Assembly (NCBI RefSeq): GCF_002870125.1
Contig: NZ_PNEO01000014.1
Coordinates: 90,932-154,931 of the forward strand
Length of the DNA: 64,000 bases
Direction of reading: 5' to 3'
Source of the DNA: Burkholderia sp. WAC0059
GTDB lineage: Bacteria > Pseudomonadota > Gammaproteobacteria > Burkholderiales > Burkholderiaceae
Shown here: positions 1-9,354 of the stretch, piece after piece
Position numbering within the stretch: position 1 is the stretch's first letter
How the letters are laid out: each line of letters begins with the position of its first letter
Notes under the pieces: generated by a model
The model's input: only the letters and a program-made list of their open reading frames with translations
What the model was told of the DNA's origin: nothing
Database searches by the model: none
Translations under genes and position numbers: made by a program

Positions 1-1186
1 CCTTGAGCACCTGGCCGAACCCGGTCCAGAAGCCCGCGTACTTCGCCTTCGCCTCGTCGCTCGCCGTCTCGTCGGTCTGCGCGTTCGCCATGTCTTCCAG
101 CATCGAGAGCACGCGCTTCGTGACGCCCTCGCGGATCGCCTTCACGTCGCGGCTTTCCTGCAGGATTTCGCGCGAAACGTTGAGCGGCAGGTCGCTCGAA
201 TCGACGACGCCCTTCACGAAGCGCAGATAGGCAGGCAGCAGTTGCTCGGCGTCGTCCATGATGAACACGCGCTTCACGTAGAGCTTCAGCCCGCCGCGAT
301 GCTCGCGGTTCCACAGGTCGAACGGCGCGTGCGCGGGCACGTAGAGCAGTTGCGTGTACTCGCTGCGGCCCTCGACGCGGTTGTGCGTCCAGGCAAGCGG
401 ATTCTGCGTGTCGTGCGCGAGGTGCTGGTAGAACTGCTGGTACTGCTCGTCCGTGATGTCGCTCTTCGGACGCGTCCACAGCGCGCTCGCCTGGTTGACC
501 GTCTCGTCCTCGTCCTTCGCGACCATCTCGCTCTTTTCCGCGTCCCACTCCTCCTTCGTCATGAGAATCGGCAGCGCGACGTGGTCGGAATACTTCTGGA
601 TGATCGACTTGAGCTTCCAGGCGGAGAGCAGCTCGTCCTCGCCTTCGCGCAGGTGCAGCGTGATCGACGTGCCGCGCGCGGCGCGCTCGACGGTCTCGAC
701 CGAGAAGTCGCCCTCGCCCGCGCTTTCCCAGCGCACGCCCTCGGCGGCCGGCAGGCCCGCGCGGCGGCTTTCCACCGTGATGCGATCCGCGACGATGAAG
801 CCCGAGTAGAAACCCACGCCGAACTGGCCGATCAGCGCGGCGTCCTTCTGCTGGTCGCCCGAGAGTTTGCCGAAGAACTCCTTCGTGCCGGAGCGCGCGA
901 TCGTGCCCAGGTTCGCCACCGCCTCGTCGCGGCTCATGCCGATGCCGTTGTCCTCGATCGTGATGGTGCGCGCGGCCTTGTCGAACGACACGCGGATGCG
1001 CAGGTTCGGGTCGCTCTCGTAAAGCGCGTTGTCCGCAATGGCCTCGAAGCGCAGCTTGTCGGCCGCGTCTGACGCGTTCGAAATCAGCTCGCGCAGAAAA
1101 ATTTCCTTGTTGCTGTAGAGCGAATGGATCATCAGGTGCAGAAGCTGTTTCACTTCTGCCTGAAAGCTCAGGGTTTCCTGTGCCAC
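1..1186 (-). CDS. htpG: Molecular chaperone HtpG (Hsp90), 5' part only
   Basis: Cytosolic Hsp90-family ATP-dependent chaperone. The frame runs off the left edge, so about 395 of the usual ~630 residues are present and the C-terminal dimerisation domain is missing. The GHKL ATPase fold is clear: [14 protein letters not shown] at residues 33-46 (ATP/Mg-binding Asn), EDNGIG at 78-83, and the lid glycine motif [12 protein letters not shown] at 119-130, followed by the start of the middle domain. The start is a GTG at 1184-1186 behind a GGAGG ribosome site (1197-1201). The Hsp90 family is highly conserved and the match is unambiguous. The neighbour on its 5' side is the convergent end of a MocR-type regulator. 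Confidence 0.97.
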   Translation of the reverse strand, partial: MAQETLSFQAEVKQLLHLMIHSLYSNKEIFLRELISNASDAADKLRFEAIADNALYESDPNLRIRVSFDKAARTITIEDNGIGMSRDEAVANLGTIARSGTKEFFGKLSGDQQKDAALIGQFGVGFYSGFIVADRITVESRRAGLPAAEGVRWESAGEGDFSVETVERAARGTSITLHLREGEDELLSAWKLKSIIQKYSDHVALPILMTKEEWDAEKSEMVAKDEDETVNQASALWTRPKSDITDEQYQQFYQHLAHDTQNPLAWTHNRVEGRSEYTQLLYVPAHAPFDLWNREHRGGLKLYVKRVFIMDDAEQLLPAYLRFVKGVVDSSDLPLNVSREILQESRDVKAIREGVTKRVLSMLEDMANAQTDETASDEAKAKYAGFWTGFGQVLK

Positions 1187-1339
1187 GGTCGGGTTTCCTC
1201 CTTCGTTGCTGATCTGATTCCGGCCGCCGGCTACCGGGAGCCCGGCGGCGTGCCGGACGCGCAAATGGGGGCACGCGCGGCGTTTTCAAGAGCGGCCCGC
1301 CGCGATGCCGAAGCGCTCGTCATCCCGGGTTCCGTCGAA

Positions 1340-2932
1340 TCACGCCGGGGCACGGGCGCCGGCCTCGCCCGCCGCCGGGCCCGCGCCGTTCGCCGCGCGC
1401 CGGCCCACGCCGTCCAGATAGCGCGCGAGGAACGCCGGCAGGGCCGGATCGCCGCAATTGGCCACATTGAAGCGCAGGAACGTGGTCGGCGACTGGTACG
1501 GCGAGAACAGGCTGCCCGGCGCGAGCAGGAAACCCGCTTCGTGGCCGGCGGCGGTCAGCCCGTCGGCGTCGACGCCCGTGTCCGCCCACAGGAACATGCC
1601 CGCGCCCGGCGTACAGAAGAGCCGCATGCCCACGCGCTCGAGCATCCGCGCGGCCTTCTCGCGCACGCCGTCGAGCCGGCCGCGCAGCCGCTCGACGTGG
1701 CGCCGGTACTGGCCCTCGGTCAGCACGCGGTAGAGCACGCGCTCGTTGAGCTCGGGGCTCGTCATGCCGACCAGCATCTTCTGGTCGGCCACGGCCTTCG
1801 CGAGCCCGGGCGCCGCCGCGATAAAGCCGACCCGCAGGTTCGGCGCGAGCGTCTTCGAGAAGCTGCCGAGGTAGATCACGCGCCGCAACTGGTCGAGGCT
1901 CGCGAGACGCGTCGCCGGATAGCCGGCCGGGCAGAGGTCGCCGTAGATGTCGTCCTCGACGACGATGAAGTCGTACTGCTCGGCGAGCCGCAGCACGCGG
2001 AATGCCTGTGCCGCGGAGAGCGACGTGCCGGTCGGGTTCTGCAGCACCGAGTTGATGACGAGCATTTTCGGGCGCCAGGCCGCGACGAGCGATTCGAGTG
2101 CGTCGAGGTCGGGCCCCTCGGGCGTGTAGGGCACGCCGACGAGCCGCGCGCCCTGCGACGCAAAGCGGCCGAACATCTGGAACCAGGCCGGGTCGCCGAC
2201 CAGCACCATGTCGCCGGGCGCGACGTACAGGCGCGCGAGCAGGTCGATGGCCTGGGTGACGCCGGAGACCGTCACGATCTGCTCGGGCGCGGCGCCGATC
2301 TCGAGCTCGGCGAGGCGCGTCTGCAACTGCTGGCGCAGCGGCAGGAAGCCTTGCGGCGTGCCGAAGCTGAGCTGCTGCGTGCCGCTTTGCCGGCCGAGCG
2401 AGCGCAGCGCGCCCGTGATCAGCTCGCCGTCGAGCCAGCGGGCCGGCAGATAGCCGAGGCCCGGCCCCTTTTCCGGCCGCGTCGACGAATGCAGCATGTT
2501 GCGCAGCAGCCAGACCACGTCGATCGCGCCGGGCACCGGTCCGGCCTCCGCCGGCGGGCTGCCTGCCGCCGCCCCGGCCCCGCCCGCGCCGGTCCCGCCC
2601 CCGCCTACCCGGCCGTCTGCCCCGCCGTCGGTCGGGTTGCCGCCACGGCCCGCGCCCGGCGCGGCAGCGGCGACGCGCTCGCGCACGTAGAAACCCGAAC
2701 CGCGCCGCGAATCCAGATACCCCTGGGCGACGAGCCGCTCGTACGCCTCGACCACGGTGAAGCGCGAGACGCCCTTGTCGAGCGCGAGCTTGCGGATGGA
2801 CGGCATGCGCATGCCGGGACGAAACACGCGCTCGTCGATGCGATGGCGTCCCCACTGCACGAGCTGATCGACGAGCGTGAGCGTGGCGGCGTCGTGCGGT
2901 GCGGGAATCTGGTCGAGCGGAACGGAGGACAT
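1340..2932 (-). CDS. MocR-family PLP-dependent transcriptional regulator (GntR HTH + aminotransferase fold)
   Basis: About 530 residues. Residues ~20-90 form a GntR-type winged helix (PSIRKLALDKGVSRFTVV, then RLVAQGYLDSRRGSGFYV). A Pro/Gly/Ala-rich linker (~90-130) follows, then a fold-type I aminotransferase domain with the PLP-lysine motif YLGSFSKTLAPNLRVGF and the Asn/Tyr pocket segments NSVLQNPTG and VEDDIYGD. MocR proteins such as PdxR and GabR use bound PLP to sense vitamin B6 or amino-acid derived ligands. The start ATG at 2930-2932 is chosen because it has GGAG six bases upstream and lies just before the HTH; a longer frame to 3097 would run through the operator region. It is divergent from the aminotransferase at 3203, the usual MocR target layout. 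Confidence 0.9.
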   Translation of the reverse strand: MSSVPLDQIPAPHDAATLTLVDQLVQWGRHRIDERVFRPGMRMPSIRKLALDKGVSRFTVVEAYERLVAQGYLDSRRGSGFYVRERVAAAAPGAGRGGNPTDGGADGRVGGGGTGAGGAGAAAGSPPAEAGPVPGAIDVVWLLRNMLHSSTRPEKGPGLGYLPARWLDGELITGALRSLGRQSGTQQLSFGTPQGFLPLRQQLQTRLAELEIGAAPEQIVTVSGVTQAIDLLARLYVAPGDMVLVGDPAWFQMFGRFASQGARLVGVPYTPEGPDLDALESLVAAWRPKMLVINSVLQNPTGTSLSAAQAFRVLRLAEQYDFIVVEDDIYGDLCPAGYPATRLASLDQLRRVIYLGSFSKTLAPNLRVGFIAAAPGLAKAVADQKMLVGMTSPELNERVLYRVLTEGQYRRHVERLRGRLDGVREKAARMLERVGMRLFCTPGAGMFLWADTGVDADGLTAAGHEAGFLLAPGSLFSPYQSPTTFLRFNVANCGDPALPAFLARYLDGVGRRAANGAGPAAGEAGARAPA

Positions 2933-2941
2933 GGCATCTCC

Positions 2942-3003
2942 AACTGTACCGAAAAGTATCGGAGCAATTGTACCGTTACCGTGCAGGTCCGAGCCGTTAC
3001 AGT
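2942..3003. promoter_or_regulatory. Candidate MocR operator array in the divergent regulator/aminotransferase gap
   Basis: AACTGTACCG (2942-2951) and AATTGTACCG (2966-2975) are direct repeats 24 bases apart. A related inverted copy, CCGTTACAGT, lies at 2994-3003. MocR regulators commonly bind pairs of direct repeats next to their own start, and here the first repeat begins only ten bases from the regulator ATG. A possible -10 box for the rightward aminotransferase is CATAAT at 3095-3100. Function is inferred from position and symmetry. Confidence 0.5.
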
Positions 3004-3202
3004 CAATCCATGCTGGCGCTCGTGCCCCTCCCGTGCCCCCGTGCCCCTGCCTGGCCGCGGGCCGGCCCGCATCGCGCCGGCGAACGAATCGCGCCATAAT
3101 CGGCGGCCGCCCGGACCCGCCAGCGCCGTTTTGGCCGATACCGCTCCAAGCGCACCCGTTTCAGCACGTCATTCACCCGGCCCAGCCCGACGAGGAGACC
3201 TC

Positions 3203-4402
3203 ATGGACCACAGCGACCTTCACGCTCCGCCCGCGTGGCAACTGTCCGAACGCGCACGCAAGCTGACCAGTTCGGCCATTCGCGAGATTCTCAAGGTCAC
3301 GGAACGTCCCGACATCATTTCGTTCGCGGGCGGCCTGCCCTCGCCCGCCACGTTTCCCGCCGAGGCGATGCGCGCAGCGGCCGAGCGTATCCTGCGCGAC
3401 GCGCCCGCGGCCGCGCTCCAGTACAGCGCGACCGAGGGCTACCTGCCGCTGCGCGAATGGGTGGCCGCGCGCCACTCGGGCGACGGCGTGACGATCCGGG
3501 CGTCGCAGGTGCTGATCACGACGGGTTCCCAGCAGGCGCTCGATCTGCTCGGCAAGGTGCTCATCGACCGGGACAGCCCCGTGCTCGTCGAAACGCCGAC
3601 CTACCTCGGCGCGCTGCAGTCGTTCTCGATGTACGAGCCGCGCTACGTGCAGATGCCGACCGACGACGCGGGCCTCGTCCCCGAGGGCCTCACGCCGGCG
3701 CTCGCGGCCGGCGCGCGCCTGCTCTACGCGCAGCCGAATTTCCAGAACCCGACGGGCCGGCGCCTCCCCGTCGAACGCCGCCGCGCGCTGGCCGACTTCG
3801 CGCAACGCGCGGCCTTCCCGGTCATCGAGGACGACCCCTACGGCGCCCTCGACTACGCGGGCACGCCGCTGCCGACGCTCCTCTCGCTCGCGCCGGAACA
3901 CATCGTCCATCTAGGCTCGTTCTCGAAGGTGCTCGCGCCGGGCCTGCGCATCGGCTACGTGATCGCGCCCGAGGACCTGCACTTCAAGCTCGTGCAGGCC
4001 AAGCAGGCCACCGACCTGCACACGCCGAGCTTCACGCAGCGCGTGGCCTTCGAAGTGGTCAAGGACGGCTTTCTCGACACCCACGTGCCGACCATCCGGG
4101 CGCTCTACCGCGACCAGTGCGCGGCCATGCTCGCCGCGCTCGAGCGCTTCATGCCCGCGGGCGTGAGCTGGAACCGTCCGGAAGGCGGCATGTTCGTCTG
4201 GGCGACGCTGCCCGAATCGATCGACACCATGAAGCTGCTCGAGGAGGCCGTCGCGCAGAACGTCGCCTTCGTGCCCGGCGCGCCGTTCTTTGCAAACGAG
4301 GCGCGGCACAATATGCTGCGGCTGTCGTTCGTCACCGTGCCGCCCGCGCAGATCGACGAGGGCATCGCCACGCTGGCCGCGCTGATCCGCGGGCGGCTCT
4401 GA
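3203..4402 (+). CDS. PLP-dependent aminotransferase, class I/II (MocR-regulated; LysN/2-aminoadipate type)
   Basis: 399-residue fold-type I aminotransferase. Visible family features: FAGGLPSPATFP near residue 35 (typical of the 2-aminoadipate/kynurenine aminotransferase subgroup), TTGSQQALDLL, AQPNFQNPTG, EDDPYG, and the PLP lysine in HLGSFSKVLAPGLRIGY (Lys242), with the carboxylate-binding Arg in the C-terminal LRLSF segment. The start ATG at 3203 has GAGGAG eight bases upstream. It is probably controlled by the divergent MocR protein. It is followed after 56 bases by a RidA-family gene; RidA hydrolyses reactive enamine/imine intermediates of PLP enzymes, so the pair makes metabolic sense. 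The true amino donor cannot be told from sequence. Confidence 0.9.
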   Translation: MDHSDLHAPPAWQLSERARKLTSSAIREILKVTERPDIISFAGGLPSPATFPAEAMRAAAERILRDAPAAALQYSATEGYLPLREWVAARHSGDGVTIRASQVLITTGSQQALDLLGKVLIDRDSPVLVETPTYLGALQSFSMYEPRYVQMPTDDAGLVPEGLTPALAAGARLLYAQPNFQNPTGRRLPVERRRALADFAQRAAFPVIEDDPYGALDYAGTPLPTLLSLAPEHIVHLGSFSKVLAPGLRIGYVIAPEDLHFKLVQAKQATDLHTPSFTQRVAFEVVKDGFLDTHVPTIRALYRDQCAAMLAALERFMPAGVSWNRPEGGMFVWATLPESIDTMKLLEEAVAQNVAFVPGAPFFANEARHNMLRLSFVTVPPAQIDEGIATLAALIRGRL

Positions 4403-4458
4403 ACGGCGGGGCCTGGCGCCCCTTTTGTTTTGACATTTCCAGCAAGGACTTACCGATC

Positions 4459-4923
4459 ATGGCTCAAACCAGCATCTACGACCGGCTCGCGCAACTGGGC
4501 ATCGCGCTGCCCGAAGCCGGCGCGCCCGCCGCCGCCTACGTGATGAGCGCGCAAAGCGGCAACACCGTCTACCTGTCCGGCCACATCGCGAAGAAGGACG
4601 GCAAGGTGTGGGCCGGCAAGCTCGGCGACACGCTCGCGACCGGGGACGGCAAGGCCGCCGCGCGCGCCGTCGCGATCGACCTCATCGCGACGCTGCACGC
4701 GCACACGGGCGACCTGAACCGCGTCACGCGCATCGTCAAGCTGATGAGTCTCGTCAACTCGACGCTGGCGTTCACCGAGCAGCACGTCGTGACCAACGGC
4801 GCCTCGGAGCTCATCGTCGAGGTGTTCGGCGAGCGCGGCAAGCACGCGCGTTCGGCGTTCGGCGTCGCGCAGATTCCGCTCGGCGCCTGCGTCGAGATCG
4901 AACTGATCGCCGAAGTCGCGTAA
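4459..4923 (+). CDS. RidA/YjgF/Rid-family protein
   Basis: 154-residue single-domain protein of the Rid (YER057c/UK114) superfamily. The segments VYLSGHIAKKDGKVWAGKLG, VTRIVKLMSLVNS and the C-terminal RSAFGVAQIPLGACVEIE match the family's trimer-forming core; the last one holds the Arg that binds the imine carboxylate in canonical RidA. At 154 residues it is longer than the ~128-residue archetype and resembles the YoaB/Rid2-7 sort, so deaminase activity is not certain. It lies just after the aminotransferase and is likely co-transcribed with it, consistent with clearing enamine/imine by-products. Confidence 0.88.
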   Translation: MAQTSIYDRLAQLGIALPEAGAPAAAYVMSAQSGNTVYLSGHIAKKDGKVWAGKLGDTLATGDGKAAARAVAIDLIATLHAHTGDLNRVTRIVKLMSLVNSTLAFTEQHVVTNGASELIVEVFGERGKHARSAFGVAQIPLGACVEIELIAEVA

Positions 4924-5060
4924 CGCGCGTCGAAGCGAACGCCGGGTCCCGCGCGACAGGACGCGTGGGGAACGGCGACTCGTCCCGCATCCGAAGCACG
5001 CCGCGGCACGAGGCCGATGCCCCGCGTCACTCGCCCATCGTTTGTCCGGAGCCCGCCGCC

Positions 5061-5960
5061 ATGTCCGTGCGCACCGTCCGCTTCAAGCAGATCGACGTCT
5101 TCACGCAAGTCCCGTTCAGAGGCAATCCGCTCGCCGTCGTGTTCGACGCCGATGCGCTCGACAGCGACGAGATGCAAACCATCGCGCGCTGGACCCAGCT
5201 CTCGGAAACGACGTTCCTCGTCGCGCCGACTGACCCGCAGGCCGACTACCGCGTACGCATCTTCACGCCGGCCGGCGAGCTGCCGTTTGCCGGCCATCCG
5301 ACGCTCGGCACCGCGCACGCGCTGCTCGACAGCGGCTACCGGCCGAAGACGCCGGGGCGGCTCGTACAGCAATGCGGCGTCGGCCTCGTCGAGCTGGCCG
5401 GGCGCGAAGACAGCACCTGGGCGTTCGCCGCGCCGCCCGCACGCGTCGCGCCGCTGCCGGCCGAACGCCACGACGCGCTATGCGCTGCGCTCGGCACGAG
5501 CGCGCTGGACCCCGGCGCGCCGCCCTGCGCCGTCGACAACGGCGCGCCGTGGCTCGTCGTGCGCCTCGCCTCCGCCGCGGACTGTCTCGCGCTCGACCCG
5601 GACCTGCCCGCGCTCGCGCGGATCGCGCACGAGGCGGGCACGCACGGGCTCGCCGCCTACGGTCCGCATCCGGCCGACGGCCCCGCGACGTTCGAGGTCC
5701 GTTGCCTGATGGCGGGCCCGATGTTCGGCCAGGGCGAAGACCCCGTGACGGGCAGCGCCAACGCCGCGATCGCCAACCTGCTGACGCATCAGAACCGGCG
5801 CCCCGGCCCGCGCTACACGGCACGCCAGGGCACCGTGCTCGGCCGCGATGGACGCATCGTCGTGGACTACGACGATGCCGCCGGACGCACCTGGATCGGT
5901 GGAGCCTCGGTGACGGTCGTCGACGGCACGTTCCGTCTGCCGGACCGGCTTCAATCCTGA
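5061..5960 (+). CDS. PhzF-family isomerase-like protein
   Basis: 299 residues with the double diaminopimelate-epimerase-like fold of the PhzF family. Typical segments are KQIDVFTQVPFRGNPLAVVF at the N-terminus, WTQLSETTFLVAP with the putative catalytic Glu49, FTPAGELPFAGHPTLGTAHA (~75-95), and GEDPVTGSANAAIANLL near 225. PhzF itself isomerises trans-2,3-dihydro-3-hydroxyanthranilate, but no other phenazine genes are nearby, so the substrate here is unknown. ATG 5061 is the only start that gives the conserved N-terminus. It is 137 bases after the RidA gene, and may belong to the same transcript. Confidence 0.88.
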   Translation: MSVRTVRFKQIDVFTQVPFRGNPLAVVFDADALDSDEMQTIARWTQLSETTFLVAPTDPQADYRVRIFTPAGELPFAGHPTLGTAHALLDSGYRPKTPGRLVQQCGVGLVELAGREDSTWAFAAPPARVAPLPAERHDALCAALGTSALDPGAPPCAVDNGAPWLVVRLASAADCLALDPDLPALARIAHEAGTHGLAAYGPHPADGPATFEVRCLMAGPMFGQGEDPVTGSANAAIANLLTHQNRRPGPRYTARQGTVLGRDGRIVVDYDDAAGRTWIGGASVTVVDGTFRLPDRLQS

Positions 5961-6405
5961 ATCGGGCGGACCCGATCCGCCCCGCAGCCCATCGTCCCGG
6001 CCTGTTCCCGGCTCGACTTCCGGCGCAAGCCGGCCCGGCCTGAGCGGCTCAGCCGAACCGATATTCCCGGGATCGCGAATGGACCGGGACACCGGGTAAA
6101 CAGGTACATGGCCCGCCGCGCCTGCGCCCGACCATGCGCGACGCATCACACAACCGGCACCGGACGCAAGTCTCATCGCGCCCATGTTGCGGCCAGGCCG
6201 CAACCCTTTCTTAATCCATTTCCATTCAGTAATATCGAGACGAGGGGCGCAATGTGCGCCCCGTTGCTCCTTTCGCGCCCGCGACACGCGCGTTTCAACC
6301 GGCCGTCCCGCCTGTCATGCCGCCGATCAAACCGCCTGCCCGATTGCCATTGCAGTCCTCACCATCGCAGCCGCGACGCGACGCCCAGCGCGCGCGGCTT
6401 CCCCG
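5961..6405. promoter_or_regulatory. Intergenic region with candidate promoter and hairpin ahead of the GGDEF-EAL gene
   Basis: No convincing gene is present. A possible sigma70-like promoter is TTTCTT (6207-6212), 17 bases, TAATAT (6230-6235) in an AT-rich patch. A perfect hairpin, GGGGCGCA-ATG-TGCGCCCC (6244-6262), lies at the predicted transcript start. It lacks a T run, so it is not an obvious terminator. The rest is GC-rich and unremarkable. Confidence 0.35.
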
Positions 6406-8748
6406 ATGAAGCGACCGCCGCGAGCGTATCATCCTGCACAAGGCATCCGGCCCGGGTCGGAGCCGCCCTCGGCGCATCCGCGCATGCTGTTCGCCATTCC
6501 GGCGCTCGGTCTTCTCGTCGTGATCCTGATCTGGGCCGCCGTTTTCGCACGGCTCTCGGGCGAGCGCGATGCCGCGCTGCGCGAGGCCCGCGCTTCGGCC
6601 TCGACGCTCTCCGCCGCGCTCGAACAGCACACGGTCCGCACCGTCCGCCAGGTCGACCAGATCACCCGCTTCATCCAGTACGAGTACGAGAAGTCGCCCG
6701 ATCGCTTCGATCTCGCGCGCATCGTCGCGCACGGCACGGTCGGCGACGACTCGCTCGCGCGCGTATCGGTCGTCGACGCGCACGGCCGGCTCGTCGCCAC
6801 GACGCTCGATCCTCACGCGAAGCCCATCGACATTTCCGACCGCGACTACTTCGCGCTGCATGCGCGCGAAAACGACGACCGGCTCGACATCGGCCGGCCC
6901 ACGACGGGCCGCATATCGGGGCGCACCGTCCTGCAGATGACGCGGCGTCTGAATCATCCCGACGGCTCGTTCGCGGGCGTCGTCGTGGTGTCCGAAGACC
7001 CGGGCTACTTCACGAGCGACTTCTACGACGACACCGCGATCGGCCACGACAGCGTGATCGCACTGATCGCCGACGACGGCACCGTGCTCGCCCGTCGGGC
7101 CGGCGCCGGCGCCGACTCGACGGGCGGCTTCTATCCGGCGCAGGAACGCGCCTCGGGCATCTACGCCGACCCCATCGACCACGTCACGCGCATCGTTTCG
7201 TACCGCCATCTCGACGGCTATCCGCTCGGCGTGCTGGTGGGGCTCTCGCAGACCGGCCAGTTGGCCGACTACCGCCGCGCCCACCGGACCTATCTGCTGA
7301 CGGCAAGCGTCATCACGCTGGCGATCCTGGTGTTCTCGATCGTCGCGACGGGCTTGATCGCCAGGCTGATGCGGCGCGAGCGTGAAATGCGCGAGCTCGT
7401 CGAGCGCGACCTGCTGACGGGCCTGCCGAACCGTCCGGCGACGCTGCAACGGCTGCGCGAGGAAGTGGCCTCGCCGGCCAATCTCGGCCAGCTCGCCATC
7501 CTCTTCATCGACCTCGACAACTTCAAGACCGTCAACGACACGCTCGGCCACAACACCGGCGACATCGTGCTGCAGATGAGCGCCGCGCGTCTCGCGGAGG
7601 CTGTCGGCACGGCAGGCGTGCTGAGTCGCATCGGCGGCGACGAGTTCGTCGTGATCGTCAAGGGCGAGCGCATCGAGACACGCGCGAGCGCGCTCGCCGA
7701 GGCCGCCAGTGCAGCGTTCGCGCGGCCGTTCGAGGTGCGCGGCAGCACCTTCGTGCTGCACATGAGCACGGGCATCGCGCTGCACACGGTCGGCAACGAG
7801 AGCGAGATCGACCTGCTGAAGAAGGCCGACCTCGCGATGTACGCGGCCAAGGAGGCGGGCCGCAACTGTTTCCGGTTCTACTCGCCGCAGTTCGCGTACC
7901 GGGCCGACCATCTGATGAAGTGGGAACAGCAATTGCGCGTCGCGCTCGACGAGGGCCAGCTCTTTCTCGCCTACCAGCCGAAGATCGATCTGCACCGGCG
8001 CTGCATCACCGGCTTCGAGGCGCTCGCGCGCTGGAGCCATCCGCAATACGGGCTGATCCCGGCCGGCGAATTCATCCCCGTCGCCGAATCGACGGGGCTC
8101 ATCGTGCCGATCGGCGACTTCGTGATCCGCACCGCGTGCCGCCAGCTCGCGCAGTGGCGCGCGGAAGGCCACGACACGCTCTCGCTCGCGGTCAACATCT
8201 CGGCCGTGCAGTTCTGGCGCGGCGACCTCTACGAAACGGTCGCGCAGGCCATCGCCGAAACCGGCATCGACGCGCGCCGGCTCGAACTCGAAATCACCGA
8301 GACCGGCATGATCGAGTTCCCCGAACTCGTCTCGGAGAAGATCGCCGCACTCAAGCGGCTCGGCGTGCGCATCGCGCTCGACGACTTCGGCACCGGCTAC
8401 TCGTCGCTGTCGTATCTGAACCGCTTCGCCGTCGACACGCTGAAGGTGGACCGCTCGTTCGTCCAGGCGATTCCGAAGGACCGCAGCGTCTGCGTGATGG
8501 TGTCGGCCGTCGTCAACCTCGCGCGCTCGCTCGGCCTGACGGTCGTGGTCGAAGGCACCGAGACCGAGGAGCAGGTGGCATGGCTATCGGCGCTCGCGCC
8601 GATCGAGGCCCAGGGCTTCCTGTTCTCGCGCCCCGTGCCGGCCGACGGCGTGCCGAGCCTGATCGAGCGCTTCGGCGTCTGCGCGAACGAACTGGTCGAG
8701 ACGCGCGCGCACGCGGGCGGTCAGGCCGGCGACGCGGCGCGTCGGTAA
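6406..8748 (+). CDS. Membrane sensor diguanylate cyclase/phosphodiesterase (GGDEF-EAL)
   Basis: 780-residue cyclic-di-GMP enzyme. Order of parts: TM1 about residues 26-50; a periplasmic dCache/PDC-like sensor region to ~295 (DISDRDYFALHA and GVVVVSEDPGYF are typical); TM2 ~296-320; GGDEF domain with intact GGDEF near 409 (SRIGGDEFVVIV); EAL domain with GFEALARW near 535, EITE, DDFGTGYSS and VDRSF. Both active-site signatures look complete, so either synthesis or hydrolysis of c-di-GMP is possible; no RxxD inhibitory site was seen in the expected place. The start is uncertain: ATG 6406 has no clear ribosome site, with in-frame alternatives at 6184 and 6484. Convergent with the next gene. Confidence 0.88.
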   Translation: MKRPPRAYHPAQGIRPGSEPPSAHPRMLFAIPALGLLVVILIWAAVFARLSGERDAALREARASASTLSAALEQHTVRTVRQVDQITRFIQYEYEKSPDRFDLARIVAHGTVGDDSLARVSVVDAHGRLVATTLDPHAKPIDISDRDYFALHARENDDRLDIGRPTTGRISGRTVLQMTRRLNHPDGSFAGVVVVSEDPGYFTSDFYDDTAIGHDSVIALIADDGTVLARRAGAGADSTGGFYPAQERASGIYADPIDHVTRIVSYRHLDGYPLGVLVGLSQTGQLADYRRAHRTYLLTASVITLAILVFSIVATGLIARLMRREREMRELVERDLLTGLPNRPATLQRLREEVASPANLGQLAILFIDLDNFKTVNDTLGHNTGDIVLQMSAARLAEAVGTAGVLSRIGGDEFVVIVKGERIETRASALAEAASAAFARPFEVRGSTFVLHMSTGIALHTVGNESEIDLLKKADLAMYAAKEAGRNCFRFYSPQFAYRADHLMKWEQQLRVALDEGQLFLAYQPKIDLHRRCITGFEALARWSHPQYGLIPAGEFIPVAESTGLIVPIGDFVIRTACRQLAQWRAEGHDTLSLAVNISAVQFWRGDLYETVAQAIAETGIDARRLELEITETGMIEFPELVSEKIAALKRLGVRIALDDFGTGYSSLSYLNRFAVDTLKVDRSFVQAIPKDRSVCVMVSAVVNLARSLGLTVVVEGTETEEQVAWLSALAPIEAQGFLFSRPVPADGVPSLIERFGVCANELVETRAHAGGQAGDAARR

Positions 8749-8773
8749 GGCAGGGAAAAGAAAACGCGGCGCG

Positions 8774-9232
8774 TCAGAAGCCGCGCGAGAGGACGGCCAC
8801 GCCGATCGTCACGACGCCGAGCACGATGTTGACGAGCACGAGCCGCCGCACGGTGGCGACCGAACGCGCGCCGTCGGGCCAGCGCTGCGACTGCACCGCG
8901 CGGCGAATGCGCGGAAAGAGCGCGAAGCGGATGTGGCCGAAAGTCAGCATCATCAGCACGCCGAGACCCGCCATCGCATTCAGTTGCCACGGCGCATGGC
9001 CGCCGCCGAACTGCGAAAGCAGGCCGCCGCCCGTCGCCAGGATCACGATCACGGAGACGCCCACCCAGTTGAAGAAGCGCCCGAACACCGACTCCCAGAG
9101 CGGCAGCCGCAGTTGCGGCGAAAGATCCTCGAGCGCGGGCCGCAGGCAGAAATGGGCGAAAACCATGCCGCCGACCCAGACGGCGACGGCCAGCAGATGC
9201 AGGAACAGCTCGACTTCGATGATTTGGCCCAT
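8774..9232 (-). CDS. CopD-like integral membrane protein
   Basis: 152 residues with four predicted membrane helices (EVELFLHLLAVAVWVGGMVF, then ~50-70, ~80-100 and ~130-150). The layout, with a conserved His in helix 1 (LHLLAVAVWVGGMVFAHFCL), resembles the CopD superfamily of copper-resistance or heme-associated four-helix proteins. The start at 9232 is preferred over 9277 because it begins at the first helix and has AGAGGA upstream. Alone between parC and the GGDEF-EAL gene, so context gives no further clue; copper involvement is only a family-level suggestion. Confidence 0.7.
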   Translation of the reverse strand: MGQIIEVELFLHLLAVAVWVGGMVFAHFCLRPALEDLSPQLRLPLWESVFGRFFNWVGVSVIVILATGGGLLSQFGGGHAPWQLNAMAGLGVLMMLTFGHIRFALFPRIRRAVQSQRWPDGARSVATVRRLVLVNIVLGVVTIGVAVLSRGF

Positions 9233-9354
9233 GGCCCTGTTTTCCTCTTTCGTGAATCCGGACGATCCGCCTGACATAGCCGGCGGCCCCGGAGAACTGT
9301 ATTCGACCCGTCATGCCGCGCGCGGTTCGACCGGGCGCGGCATGAACGTGGGCA

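Noticed and set aside
242..1072. Long plus-strand frame over htpG.
   Set aside because: Arg/Ala/Val-rich shadow of htpG with no domain; the minus strand encodes a clear Hsp90.
1124..3100. Very long open frame on the plus strand before the aminotransferase (1092 codons in total).
   Set aside because: It is a high-GC shadow of the MocR regulator on the other strand; conserved residues begin only at the ATG at 3203.
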